Assembly (NCBI GenBank): GCA_019456195.1 | Contig: VRUK01000020.1 | Span: forward strand, 1-46,956 | Direction: 5' to 3' | From: Planctomycetota bacterium | Lineage (GTDB): Bacteria; Planctomycetota; Phycisphaerae; Sedimentisphaerales; Anaerobacaceae | Length of the DNA stretch: 46,956 bases | Part shown: one piece after another, positions 26,722-35,574 of the stretch | How positions within the stretch are numbered: the first letter of the stretch is position 1 | Layout of the letters: each line of letters begins with the position of its first letter | Position numbers and translations under genes: made by a program | The notes under the pieces: generated by a model | The model's input: only the letters and a program-made list of their open reading frames with translations | What the model was told of the DNA's origin: nothing | The model's database searches: none

Positions 26722-27051
26722 CTAAGCCCTGCTTTCCCTTTTGGCTGCGCTCCCGGTACGACTGCGGCGTTTGCCGGGCAGCGAGGCCTTGGATTTCTTC
26801 AAACGTGATGCAATCTCAGCGTCAACACGGGATATAAACAGGCTCACATTCGGCGCTACTGCCTTGTCCGCGAATCCGACACCATTAAGAATTCGCGATA
26901 TCTCTGTCGCATCCCAAAACTCCCAGGAAGAAGCTATCCTTTCCGCTTCCTCACGCGTAAGTGATTTCAGAAAAGCCGGAATACAACCATCACGAAGGGC
27001 ATCGGAATAGTCAACCAGCAACTCATGAATTTCTCTGTTCGTATCAGACAT
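26722..27051 (-). CDS. Small protein between sigma factor and editing-like protein
   Basis: 109 residues, from the ATG at 27051 which has GGGAGGTAG just before it; an in-frame ATG at 27090 lies within the sigma gene and is less likely. The protein is soluble and acidic in its first half (EIHELLVDYSDALRDGCIPAFLKSLTREEAERI, then WEFWDATEISRILNGVGF). The tail is very basic (KKSKASLPGKRRSRTGSAAKRESRA) and might bind nucleic acid. There is no transmembrane segment or zinc motif, so it is not a classical anti-sigma factor, but its position next to the sigma gene suggests a partner. No family was recognised. Confidence 0.6.
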   Translation of the reverse strand: MSDTNREIHELLVDYSDALRDGCIPAFLKSLTREEAERIASSWEFWDATEISRILNGVGFADKAVAPNVSLFISRVDAEIASRLKKSKASLPGKRRSRTGSAAKRESRA

Positions 27052-27079
27052 CTTTCTACCTCCCGTACTAAATACATTA

Positions 27080-27652
27080 TCAGTCTTCACGATTGTAATA
27101 GCACAGCATCTTTCTAAGTTTCAAAATAGTCCTGAATTCAAGCATTTTCACCGCCCCGACCGTAGTCTTGAGCTCATTTGCAATCGCCCTGTTCGAGGCC
27201 CCTTCCATCCAAAGCTCTATCACTCTGCGCTCACGGGCCTTTAGTTTACCCAGCGCCTGAGAGAGAATATCCTGAAGCTCCGAGCTTGACACCATCTCAA
27301 GAGCACCGATTTCAGGGGCAATAAGATCCTTCAGGCTGTTTTGTGACAGATATAAATTTCGGTTTCTTCTCCTGTAAACTTCTCTCAGGCGATTACGCAT
27401 ATAATACAGATATACGGTCTTCAACAGTTGTTTCTCACTCGTTATATTACACAAACGCTCGGGCTTTTCCCAAATATCGGCATATACATCTTCCAAAACG
27501 TCCTCACACTCTACCTCGTTACCGAGATAGCGATACAAATATTTCATGAACATTCCAAACGTAGCCCGCACAAAAGGCTCCATTGCCCGGCGACGCCTTT
27601 CGACGTCCGTGGCCGTGAGTCCTTTCAATGCGTTTCGCAGCCGCTTATTCAT
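27080..27652 (-). CDS. ECF-type RNA polymerase sigma factor
   Basis: 190 residues with sigma-70 region 2 (FMKYLYRYLGNEVECEDVLEDVYADIWEKPERL) and region 4 (LSQALGKLKARERRVIELWMEGASNRAIANELKTTVGAVKMLEFRTILKLRKML, a helix-turn-helix). Between them a basic YYMRNRLREVYRRRNRN segment matches region 2.4. The length and two-domain form are those of ECF sigma factors. It heads a three-gene minus-strand operon with the 26722-27051 and 25634-26713 genes, and no membrane anti-sigma factor is seen. What it responds to cannot be told. Confidence 0.9.
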   Translation of the reverse strand: MNKRLRNALKGLTATDVERRRRAMEPFVRATFGMFMKYLYRYLGNEVECEDVLEDVYADIWEKPERLCNITSEKQLLKTVYLYYMRNRLREVYRRRNRNLYLSQNSLKDLIAPEIGALEMVSSSELQDILSQALGKLKARERRVIELWMEGASNRAIANELKTTVGAVKMLEFRTILKLRKMLCYYNRED

Positions 27653-27881
27653 ACAAAGTCTCTTGCTTCCAAGTTCATTTCCGTATCCCCCGTTACACTA
27701 AAACTGCTCTGTTGCAAAACTTTTTCCCTGTCTTTAACAGAGACCAACTTGACGATTGGTAACAACAATTATATATCAAGCTCAAAAGTTCATCAACTAT
27801 CAAGTTATTAAAAAGCATAACGGGGACAAAGCGGTCACTTGAATCGGTTATAATCCAAACGCACGAATCGTCTCCCGGCTG

Positions 27882-28292
27882 TTAAAATCCGTATATAGGT
27901 CTTAACTCATCTTCAGTCGGCAATTGGCGATAATACTCACCTCTTGTACCAACATAACCGACCCCATGTCTTTTGAGACGTACTTGACTTATAGAACCGT
28001 TACTGTTGGTAATATTAACCGCAACAGTTCTCATTTCCTGACGCATATAGGCCCTTTCGGCCTGTTCCCTTGTCTTGTCGCTTTCGTTTCCGAACATATA
28101 GCCGGCCGCTCCTCCTACCGCTGCCCCGATTAAAGTCGCCTCACTGTCACCGCCGGCCAACTGGCCGATACTCGCACCGGCCAAAGCGCCGACAGCGCTG
28201 CCGAACTGAGCATCGCTCTCGCAACCGACGAAGAACAACAAACCAAAACTCAAAACCGCTGCTGCTAAAATTGTCGTCAGTTTCTTTTCCAT
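27882..28292 (-). CDS. Glycine-zipper outer-membrane lipoprotein (SlyB/OmpA-like zipper)
   Basis: 136 residues. A lipoprotein signal ends at LFFVGC (Cys24 lipidated). It is followed by a glycine-zipper stretch (SAVGALAGASIGQLAGG, IGAAVGGAAGYMFGNE) typical of 17 kDa antigen and SlyB-like proteins. A short C-terminal domain follows with RTVAVNITNSNGSISQVRLKRHGVGYVGTRGEYY. It is probably anchored in the outer membrane and may span or pack against it. It appears to stand alone. Confidence 0.8.
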   Translation of the reverse strand: MEKKLTTILAAAVLSFGLLFFVGCESDAQFGSAVGALAGASIGQLAGGDSEATLIGAAVGGAAGYMFGNESDKTREQAERAYMRQEMRTVAVNITNSNGSISQVRLKRHGVGYVGTRGEYYRQLPTEDELRPIYGF

Positions 28293-28345
28293 TTTACATC
28301 TCCTTCAAATCAATTACATCCGTTCCTAAATGCGTTATTAGTCTG

Positions 28346-29530
28346 TTACCGGCAGGCCTGGGCCGGTTCGAGGTAACATTCCAGCCACTGTGAGGCCATT
28401 ACGGCATAGTCTTCAAAATCTATTTTACAGTCACCGTTAATATCACCGGCCATCCCGGATGTGCACCAGGCAACCTCGGGCCCATCGAGTACCACTGCAT
28501 AAATTTCCGAATTTCCATTGCGGTTGTCCTGCCAAACCACCACGCTGCCGCTAATGGCGGGATTGGTCTGGTCGTGAGAATCATCGGTGATTTGAAATTC
28601 CTTCCGCGTCATAAGATTATAGCCGAATATGTCCCAGTTGTTATTTCGGTTGTCCTGCCAGACAATTATGTTGCCATCAATGTCGGGATTCGTCTGAGAA
28701 AATTCGTTTGCCGCAACTGCAAACTCAACAATATTGTTGGGATCGGCCTGCCGGAGCGTCTCGAAGTCGGAAATATCAGCCGCATAAATATCCCAGTCAC
28801 CAAAAAAGTTGTCCTGCCAGACGACTATATTACCCCAGATAGCCGGGCTTTGCTGGTCCTTTTCAATATACGAAACAGCAGCCTCCACTGGCTTGTTCCT
28901 TTGCCATATATCAGCGGCATAAATATCCCAATCGCCAAAACCGTTGTCCTGCCAGACAACAGTTGTCCTGAATATGGCAGGAGACTGCTGGTCATGCTCG
29001 AATGCGGCGATTTGAAATTCCGCCGGATTACCCAGGTCGGTAATGTCAGCGCCAAAAACATTAAAATCACCGGCCTCGCCATCTTCCCAAACGACCGTAT
29101 TACCATGAATTGCGGGACTGCATTCATTATTATCAGCAATATCTGAAACTGCAAAAATCAGTGGCTCATTCAAATCGTTAATATCCGCCGCACGAATATC
29201 CCAGTCTGCAGAGCCCTCCCATACAACATAATCCTGCCACACTACGATATCTTCATAAACAGCCGGGTTTTTCTGGTCGTTTGCATCACCAATGACAAAG
29301 GCTGCCGGCTCACCCGGATTGTTTATATCTGTAATATAAATATCATAGTCTCCATATTCGGTAACGAATTGCTGCCATACTACGATATTGCCCCAGATAT
29401 CAGGCGCTTGCTGTTCATCGGTTGCCGGCCAGAGAGCAAATTCGGCCCAGTTGCCGGCCTGACCGACAGACACCAGAATACCCATCAAAACAATAACCTC
29501 TGTAGATATTGTAAAGTATCTGATTTTCAT
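28346..29530 (-). CDS. Secreted TolB/WD-like beta-propeller protein with C-terminal dockerin
   Basis: 394 residues with a signal peptide (FTISTEVIVLMGILVSVGQA). Seven to eight propeller blades of about 45 residues follow, with the recurring pattern DIWGNIVVWQ...GDWDIYAADI and NPAISGSVVVWQDNRNGNSEIYAV. The C-terminus has a dockerin-like calcium loop (GDINGDCKIDFEDYAVMASQWLECYLEP), the same kind as at the N-terminus of the 14652-19202 protein. It is likely exported and attached to a cell-surface partner. The repeat DNA is visible as alternating blocks on the opposite strand. Confidence 0.82.
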   Translation of the reverse strand: MKIRYFTISTEVIVLMGILVSVGQAGNWAEFALWPATDEQQAPDIWGNIVVWQQFVTEYGDYDIYITDINNPGEPAAFVIGDANDQKNPAVYEDIVVWQDYVVWEGSADWDIRAADINDLNEPLIFAVSDIADNNECSPAIHGNTVVWEDGEAGDFNVFGADITDLGNPAEFQIAAFEHDQQSPAIFRTTVVWQDNGFGDWDIYAADIWQRNKPVEAAVSYIEKDQQSPAIWGNIVVWQDNFFGDWDIYAADISDFETLRQADPNNIVEFAVAANEFSQTNPDIDGNIIVWQDNRNNNWDIFGYNLMTRKEFQITDDSHDQTNPAISGSVVVWQDNRNGNSEIYAVVLDGPEVAWCTSGMAGDINGDCKIDFEDYAVMASQWLECYLEPAQACR

Positions 29531-29554
29531 CGCTTTACCTTGCGTTGCGAATAT

Positions 29555-31996
29555 TTACTGGTTAACACTTTCAACCGTACTGTTTTCGGCCCTGATTTTT
29601 TCCAGGACGTTAAGCAGCGTTGTTGCTGCTACAGCATTTTCCATATCAAGGCTGGCATACTGCAGGGGTCCGACGGCCTCGTCAAGCTTGCCGATACCAA
29701 GCAGTTGATAACCCAAAAGAAGTTGAAGGTCCGCATCAAAGCTGTACAGTTCCGCCCTTTCGGCAAGCAGATTAATTTGCTCGAAAAGCACATCGTCATC
29801 AGAATACAGACCGCGCGGATAAAAAACGCCTTCCTTGTCAGGTGTAACATTCGCCAGGGTACTACGAAGAACCTCTGCCGCTTCTGAATATTGTTCACGA
29901 GCAAAAAGAGCCTGAGAGTAGGCAAACGGAACTATTATATCATCAGGTGCAAGTGCCATCGCTTCGCCGAACTTTTCAATAGCAATATCGTAATTGTCAA
30001 CCTCAAAGGCCTTGACGGCATCTTCGAAGTACCTGTCCGCCAGCGTCACCTCACCCGGTTCTTCAGCCGCCTGCTGAGCTAACTTCTCGCGGACATCGGC
30101 AAAAGTGTTATGGTCAACAGGTACAATACCATTTACCACCGGCCCGGACACAACAGCATTGTCATCGTTGTAATAGTTGTAAGTGTAGTAGTTATGAGTA
30201 TCGCCTTGTACTTCACGGGCAATCGGGTAATAACCGTACCAGGCATAAGGATGGTAGCCGTACCAGTAATAACGTCTGTGTCTGTAACTTAACGGCCAGT
30301 AACCTCCCAGGCTGACGAAGATATATTTCCGGTGATAATAGGGATAGATATATCTGAATGTGGACCAGGGACCGAAGTTGTAATACAGCATATGACGATA
30401 TCTTGGCCAGATTGATCTGTGGCATAACCGGTCACGCCAGTCTATATACGAATGGTCATAGTGATAGTCGTGACTTATTATATGCGGACGGTCGTGATAT
30501 CTTACATGTGCATATCCACGTGAAAAACTTCCCAGTCTGTAACTGTGCAGAGCAGTCCTGTCTCCATGCTGAGCATCGTGCAAAACCACACTATCTATAA
30601 CAGTTGTTCGCCTCTCCGGAACAACTTTTCTTATCCTTGTACGAGGCGATAACCTGCTAAAGCCCCTTGTGTTCGTGCTTTTATGTTGTCGGCTTATTCC
30701 AAGCCTCCTTTCAGATTCATTGGTGGCACGCCCGTCTCGAGAGCCTCGGGAGAACCCACCTTCTCTGGAATCACGGCCGCTCCTGTCTCCTGATATTCTG
30801 CTGCTACCGGTCCCCAACCTGCTGCTGCGATCTTCTCTTCCCGTAGAAGTGGGAACAGAACTTTTTCTGTCCCTGATTGAACTGCCGATGCGCGAGGACC
30901 TGCTTGAGCTTATACGACTGCTCATTCCGTCATCTTTTGGTCGTGTAACTCGCGAACTCGGCGTTCTTGTGCTGATTGAGCTACCGATACGCGATGACCT
31001 GTTCGAGCTTATACGACCGTTCCTACTGTCGGCCTGAGGCTGTGTACTGCGAGCACTCGGCGTCCTTGTACTGATGGAGCTGCCGATGCGAGATGACCTG
31101 CTCGAGCTTATACGGCTGCTCGAACTGCCATCTTGCGGTCGTGTAACTCGCGAACTCGGTGTTCTCGTACTGATGGAGCTGCCGATGCGCGAGGACCTGC
31201 TTGAGCTTATACGACTGCCCGAACCACCAGCTTGTGATTTTGATATACCGCGAGCACTTGGTGTCCTTGTACTGATTGAGCTGCCGATACGCGATGACCT
31301 GCTTGAGCTTATACGACCGTTCGAACTGCCGGCCCGCGGCTGTGTGCTGCGAGCACTCGGTGTCCTTGTACTGATTGAGCTGCCGATACGCGATGACCTG
31401 CTTGAGCTTATACGATTACCTGAGCTGCTGGATGGACTGCGGGTGCTGGAAGTAACTCCCGACCGTATAGTAACAGGCCGGCTGACTGATGTTCGACTGG
31501 ATTGACTGCTGGTACTCCCCCTGCTGGGTATGCGGACGTTTACTCTACTGGTAGTTCTGCTCGAACCGCTACTTCGTGGAGAACTGCTTCGTGTTGGAAT
31601 GCTCCGCGTTGGACTGCTCCGCAGAGAACTACTTCGCGTTGAACTAATTCGTGGAGAACTGCTTCGCGAAGAGATACTGCTCCGACTTGTTGAAGCCCTT
31701 GGCATAGTCGTCCTGGTTGGAGTTCTGACGGATCGCGACGAGGTAGTAGTCCTGGAGGAGCTTGATCTGCTGATCGAAGGTTGCCGGCTGCGGGATGAGG
31801 AAGACCGTGAAGTTTGCCGGCTTCTGGAGGATGAGGAAGGCCTTGAAGTTTGCCGGCTTCTGGAGCTGCTACCGCTCGATTTACTGCTTTTGCTGGATGC
31901 CTTCTCAGCCAAAACCGGCTCAATAGTCAGTATTAGGGCCAAAAACAACGTTCCAACAAAAATTTTAACGTTTTTGGGGTATTTTAGCGTTGCCAT
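29555..31996 (-). CDS. Secreted Ser/Arg-rich repeat protein with TPR C-terminus
   Basis: 813 residues. The first about 30 form a signal peptide (VKIFVGTLFLALILTIEPVLA). Residues 31-430 are almost only Ser, Arg, Thr, Gly and Pro, with six tandem units of 33-34 residues starting RISSSRSSRIGSSISTRTPS (residues 195-378). A Tyr/His/Arg-rich segment (about 465-600: YHDRPHIISHDYHYDHSYID, RHRRYYWYGYHPYAWYGYYP) leads to TPR-like helices (about 640-790: LADRYFEDAVKAFEVDNYDIAIEKFGEAMALAPDD). AAGGAG precedes the ATG. The strongly basic low-complexity part could bind nucleic acids, polyanions or cell wall. No characterised relative is recognised. Confidence 0.75.
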   Translation of the reverse strand: MATLKYPKNVKIFVGTLFLALILTIEPVLAEKASSKSSKSSGSSSRSRQTSRPSSSSRSRQTSRSSSSRSRQPSISRSSSSRTTTSSRSVRTPTRTTMPRASTSRSSISSRSSSPRISSTRSSSLRSSPTRSIPTRSSSPRSSGSSRTTSRVNVRIPSRGSTSSQSSRTSVSRPVTIRSGVTSSTRSPSSSSGNRISSSRSSRIGSSISTRTPSARSTQPRAGSSNGRISSSRSSRIGSSISTRTPSARGISKSQAGGSGSRISSSRSSRIGSSISTRTPSSRVTRPQDGSSSSRISSSRSSRIGSSISTRTPSARSTQPQADSRNGRISSNRSSRIGSSISTRTPSSRVTRPKDDGMSSRISSSRSSRIGSSIRDRKSSVPTSTGREDRSSRLGTGSSRISGDRSGRDSREGGFSRGSRDGRATNESERRLGISRQHKSTNTRGFSRLSPRTRIRKVVPERRTTVIDSVVLHDAQHGDRTALHSYRLGSFSRGYAHVRYHDRPHIISHDYHYDHSYIDWRDRLCHRSIWPRYRHMLYYNFGPWSTFRYIYPYYHRKYIFVSLGGYWPLSYRHRRYYWYGYHPYAWYGYYPIAREVQGDTHNYYTYNYYNDDNAVVSGPVVNGIVPVDHNTFADVREKLAQQAAEEPGEVTLADRYFEDAVKAFEVDNYDIAIEKFGEAMALAPDDIIVPFAYSQALFAREQYSEAAEVLRSTLANVTPDKEGVFYPRGLYSDDDVLFEQINLLAERAELYSFDADLQLLLGYQLLGIGKLDEAVGPLQYASLDMENAVAATTLLNVLEKIRAENSTVESVNQ
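30863..31414 (-). repeat. Tandem repeat of 99-102 bp within the Ser/Arg-rich gene
   Basis: Six in-frame units of 99 or 102 bp, with the core RISSSRSSRIGSSISTRTPS nearly unchanged and the 13-14 residues between cores varying (STQPRAG, GISKSQAG, VTRPQDG, STQPQAD, VTRPKDD). The sixth unit is degenerate. Low divergence of the core at DNA level suggests recent expansion or gene conversion. Confidence 0.85.
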
Positions 31997-32367
31997 AATA
32001 CTTCTCCTTAAATACTTAATGTAAAAACATATACATTCGAGACTTCTTCTCTATCTATTAAAGGCACTACATTGGGTTCCGGTAACAAGAATTTTGCCAA
32101 AAAATCGCTATTTTTTAGCTTTTTGTATATGGAAAACGAGAAAGGCGCCCTCAAATGCGTCATCCGGTGCCGCATCGATTGGTTTGTTTGGGGGATTTCT
32201 AACGGAATTCCGGCTCCAGGCAAAGATGGGCCTGCCGGTAATTTTGTATTTAACTAATAATCCTGCTGCGTATCTACAGTGCTTAATAAACAACTAATTT
32301 CACATTTTTAAGATACTCTTTAATGAGCACCTGCAAATGAAATGATGGAATGAAAACCTGTAATCTG
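31997..32367. other. Intergenic sequence, no gene seen
   Basis: About 370 bp between two minus-strand genes. Short frames on both strands lack protein-like composition. The promoter of the Ser/Arg-rich gene must lie near 32000-32100 but no clear -35/-10 pair is evident. Confidence 0.35.
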
Positions 32368-32715
32368 TCAACTGTTAACGGCACGCCGTCTTCGACAGCT
32401 ATTGGTTGCTGTATTTGCACAGTCCTTGCACCAAACAGCCAATCCGTCTTTATGTCTGCTATGTTGGTAATATTGGTTCTCGGCCTTCCACTTTTTACAT
32501 CTGCCGCACCGCTTTTGCTTAACACATCCGGCAACACGATGAAGGTCTTTATAGTTGTTGTATTTTTTCACAGAACCTCTTTTTTTCTCGTAACGTTCTC
32601 TCGCATATTCAGACTCACATTCCCTGCACCAAATCCTCAGCCCGTCCGCGCGGGTACGATTCTTGCCAAACTCATTCTCGTCTTTACTTTTTTTACATTT
32701 ACTGCATTGCTTCAT
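32368..32715 (-). CDS. Double zinc-ribbon protein
   Basis: 115 residues made of two copies of a four-cysteine zinc-binding unit: CSKCKKSKDENEFGKNR...GLRIWCREC (residues 4-34) and CGRCKKWKAENQYYQHSRHKDGLAVWCKDC (about 70-100). A basic linker (YARERYEKKRGSVKKYNNYKD) lies between them. Such ribbons are common in phage and HNH-associated proteins that bind DNA, but no HNH catalytic residues are visible. It stands alone. Recruitment from a phage or plasmid is possible. Confidence 0.65.
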   Translation of the reverse strand: MKQCSKCKKSKDENEFGKNRTRADGLRIWCRECESEYARERYEKKRGSVKKYNNYKDLHRVAGCVKQKRCGRCKKWKAENQYYQHSRHKDGLAVWCKDCANTATNSCRRRRAVNS

Positions 32716-33186
32716 TTTTTACATCCATAGCTTAAACCATCCATAGCAAAACTCGCCGATCTCTTCGACATCGGCTTTTTCCACAATCCGGGATTCTACC
32801 ACACATTTTCTCAAAAGACAAATACTCGTTTGAAAAATTTTCTTGATTGGTACTAAAAAAGTGTATAATCAGGCCTTTCAGGTCGGAATATTCCACAAAA
32901 AAACCAACTCGACAGACCCTGCCTGCCACTTTTTCGCTTCGTCCGTCTATGCCAAGGTGCTCATTCGTTATTATAATCTCCTGCTTTTGCAAATGCAATT
33001 CTATGACCTAAAATCCGATGTGCAGCTTGTCATTCTTAAATAATCAGGATTTGAAATAATAATAATTTTTCACCTGAATACCCGAATCACACCAGTTGGA
33101 TATCCAAAAAAAAATCTCTTGACTAAGACCGAAAATATGTGTATTTTCCCAATACATTACGCAAAAAGGATTTTGTGGTCTTGACA
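32716..33186. other. Intergenic sequence, no gene seen
   Basis: About 470 AT-rich bp between divergent genes. One minus-strand frame (32732-32998) has no start signal or family features. AT-rich tracts near 33050-33130 may hold the promoter of the PilZ/coiled-coil gene. Confidence 0.35.
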
Positions 33187-34494
33187 ATGAAAATAGCAGT
33201 CAACCAAAGAGAAGAGCAAAGATTGTGTTATCGTTGGCCCGTTCGCTTCGCAAGGAGCGTGAAGGAAAAGCCCTCTCCGGGCCAGATTGTCGATGTCTCC
33301 AGTTGGAATTTGTCTTTTCTTTGCCACGCTGATAAAAAATGCCCAAGCCCGGAACAATTGGTAACCGTTGACTTTGGCGTCCCTTACTTCGATTCAGTCG
33401 ATTCATTCGATACGGTATTTTTCAATCGCATCGGACGTGTCTCTCGCGTCGATAACCTCACCAACCTCGTAAATCGCGTTCTAATCCAGTTCTCCAGACC
33501 ATTATTCTTCAGGCCGGGCGAACAGAACATCAGCGAATCCGATGCCCTGCAAAGGCTCGAAGACAAAGCTCAATCAATTTCCAAAGCTGAAGAAGAAGCC
33601 CGGCTCTACAGTGAAGCACTGCTTAAAGCCGAGGAAAAAACAACAATCTATGCACAGGCCAAAACGAAAGCAGAAAAAAAACTAAAGGCCGAAATCAAGG
33701 CAAGAAGCAAAATCGAAGCTAACTCAAGGGAACAGACCGAAGAAAAACTCAGAGCTTACATCGAAGAAAAAGAAGAGGCCGAAGAAAAACTCGAAGCTTA
33801 CGCCGATGAAAAAGAAAGAGCCGAAGAAAGAGCAAAAACACAGGCAATCGCAACAGCCAAAGCCCGCGCTAAGGTCGAATCCGAAGCAAAAGCAAGAATC
33901 GAAGCCGAGAGCAGGGCCGAAGCCGAAATACAGGCAAGAATTGATGTTCAAAAACAAGCGGAATTTGATATCGAGGAAATCACAAAAGCTCACGCTGAAA
34001 AATTGATACGGTTTGAAGAAAGATTAAAATCCTATGCCGAAGCAAAAGACCGTACAGAAGAAAAACTAAAGGCTGAAATCGAAGCAAGATGCAAAATAGA
34101 AGCTAACGCAATAGCTCAGGCCGAACAAAGTGCAAAAACACAGAACACAGCGGCCACCGAAGCCGAATTGAGAATTCAGGCACAAAAGAAAGCCGAAGAC
34201 TATGCCCATAAAAAAGCAATCTTTGAAGACCAGATGCAGCAGAAAATTAAATCTTATAACGGCCAGATAGCTGAAATCAAAGCCGAAGCTGCCGAGGAAA
34301 TTGCTAAAGCAAAAGCTGATGCGGCAGAAACAATAACCAGACTCAAAGCCCAGCTAAAACACAATCCCCAACCATATACCCGGGCAAATATCGGAACCGA
34401 ACCAAAGATAACCATCAAAACCATAAACTCCCCCAAAACAACCTTCGTAAAAAAAGTGGATAAACTCATTAAAGACAAGGGGACAATTTTTTAA
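33187..34494 (+). CDS. PilZ-like domain protein with long coiled coil
   Basis: 435 residues from the ATG at 33187 (MKIAVNQREEQRL), which begins at the domain; an in-frame start 48 bp upstream adds no recognisable sequence. Residues about 8-120 look like a PilZ domain (EQRLCYRWPVRFARSV, GQIVDVSSWNLSFLC, RVSRVDNLTNLVNRVLIQFSRPLF). The c-di-GMP-binding RxxxR motif is only partly present. From about 125 to 385 the protein is a continuous Ala/Glu/Lys-rich coiled coil with a loose repeat (KAEEKT-x-YAQAKTKAEKKLKAEIKARSKIEAN). The C-terminus is basic. It is likely a cytoplasmic structural or scaffolding protein; c-di-GMP binding is uncertain. Confidence 0.7.
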   Translation: MKIAVNQREEQRLCYRWPVRFARSVKEKPSPGQIVDVSSWNLSFLCHADKKCPSPEQLVTVDFGVPYFDSVDSFDTVFFNRIGRVSRVDNLTNLVNRVLIQFSRPLFFRPGEQNISESDALQRLEDKAQSISKAEEEARLYSEALLKAEEKTTIYAQAKTKAEKKLKAEIKARSKIEANSREQTEEKLRAYIEEKEEAEEKLEAYADEKERAEERAKTQAIATAKARAKVESEAKARIEAESRAEAEIQARIDVQKQAEFDIEEITKAHAEKLIRFEERLKSYAEAKDRTEEKLKAEIEARCKIEANAIAQAEQSAKTQNTAATEAELRIQAQKKAEDYAHKKAIFEDQMQQKIKSYNGQIAEIKAEAAEEIAKAKADAAETITRLKAQLKHNPQPYTRANIGTEPKITIKTINSPKTTFVKKVDKLIKDKGTIF

Positions 34495-34632
34495 CATATT
34501 ACTAACAGCCGACAGTCAACTACCGCCCTGCCCGGGCTCACCCCGTAGCTTTGTCAGGGACTTTCCTTTCCTATGGACTTGTTCCGTAGTATTACTCGAT
34601 ACTGCATTATGGTAAGGGGTTTTCTGTAAGCG

Positions 34633-34773
34633 AAAAAACGGGAGACAGGCGCCCCCCCCAATTGCTTAAAAAAGCCCTGGTTGAGCCCACCTGCCTCCCT
34701 CAGTGAAGGAAAGAGTATTATGCCTGTTATTTTATTAAGGTCGAATGACTTGTCCGGATAATCCCCTCCACAT
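34633..34773 (-). ncRNA. Possible small RNA with its own promoter and terminator
   Basis: On the minus strand TTGCTT (34802-34807) and TATATT (34780-34785) are 16 bp apart. About 75 bp further on, GGGAGGCAGG (34690-34699) pairs with CCTGTCTCCC (34640-34649) and is followed by GTTTTTTCG, a terminator-like end. The result would be an RNA of about 140 nt ending in a long hairpin. The whole 34495-35095 interval (about 600 bp) holds no convincing protein gene. It does not fit 6S, SRP, tmRNA or RNase P RNA by eye. It may instead be the long 3' end of the 35096-35341 transcript. Confidence 0.3.
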
Positions 34774-35095
34774 ATATAAAATATAACTTATCAATCTCGA
34801 TAAGCAAAATAATCGTAGTTTTTTTTTGATTCCAACTATTATTATCGGCCCCAGCAAATTTTTCTACTCTATTTTACAGATCTCGGGCTGCTGTTTAGTT
34901 TCTGAGATATTAATGGACTATTCTTTTGGAGTTTACCCTGTGAGATAACAAAGTTTATCTGACGGGAAAGATAATATAGAAGAAATTCACGGACGGCAAT
35001 TGCAGGAATAAATTGTTTTCGTCAAAGATGACTCTGCCTGGATTCTGTAGATGATTGATGCCTGATGAATTGATCAGCTAAGCACGCTGAATTAA

Positions 35096-35341
35096 TTACT
35101 TCTCTGGTTTATTGGACTTATTGTCCTCTTTTTCCAGACTTTGAGCGATTTGTTTCAACTGCTCGCATATCTGCCTGTTCTGCCTGAGAAGAAGCTCAAG
35201 CTGCGAATGTATCGTCTTTGAGCCGAAGATACTCTGGGCAAATACGAAAAAAAACATCACTGCCAGCGCCCCCCCGATAGAGATAAAGCTCACCGCCCAT
35301 AAAATCTTCTCCACAAGCTCGAACAAACCAGCATCTACCAT
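35096..35341 (-). CDS. Small single-span membrane protein
   Basis: 81 residues from the ATG at 35341 (MVDAGLFELVEKILW). The frame is open further upstream, but that part is not protein-like. One transmembrane segment (about 14-36, VSFISIGGALAVMFFFVFAQSIF) is followed by a helical, charged tail (SQLELLLRQNRQICEQLKQIAQSLEKED) with coiled-coil character. No family was recognised. It is divergent from the EF-G paralog. Confidence 0.55.
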   Translation of the reverse strand: MVDAGLFELVEKILWAVSFISIGGALAVMFFFVFAQSIFGSKTIHSQLELLLRQNRQICEQLKQIAQSLEKEDNKSNKPEK

Positions 35342-35574
35342 ACCGTTACCTTCGAATATAAAAAGCTGCAAATATCCATCTCTCCTCAGGTTGACCTCAT
35401 TATAATAACCAAAACCCACACTCCGGTCAATCCAAAAGTTGCGCCCAGCCCCCCCACATTTATTAAATACCAAAAAAAATCCTTGTCGTTTATATCTCAA
35501 ATACTATATTATTTGAGGTTTTGGAGAAGTTTGTTAATGAATACCCGGAAATAAACTGTTTGGAGGCTTAAAAA

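Noticed and set aside
30863..31414. CRISPR-like array
   Set aside because: The repeats are in-frame units of a coding sequence, the spacers are similar to each other, and there are no cas genes.
31074..32024. Leu/Glu/Arg-rich plus-strand frames at 31074-31505 and 31530-32024
   Set aside because: They are antisense readings of the Ser/Arg-rich minus-strand gene, which has a signal peptide, a ribosome site and TPRs.
32732..32998. Minus-strand frame of 88 residues upstream of the zinc-ribbon gene
   Set aside because: Cys and Arg residues show no zinc-site spacing, and there is no start signal.
34540..34580. RNase P RNA, suggested by GGAAAGTCC on the minus strand
   Set aside because: The other conserved P RNA blocks and the 3' partner are absent; the short match alone is not enough.
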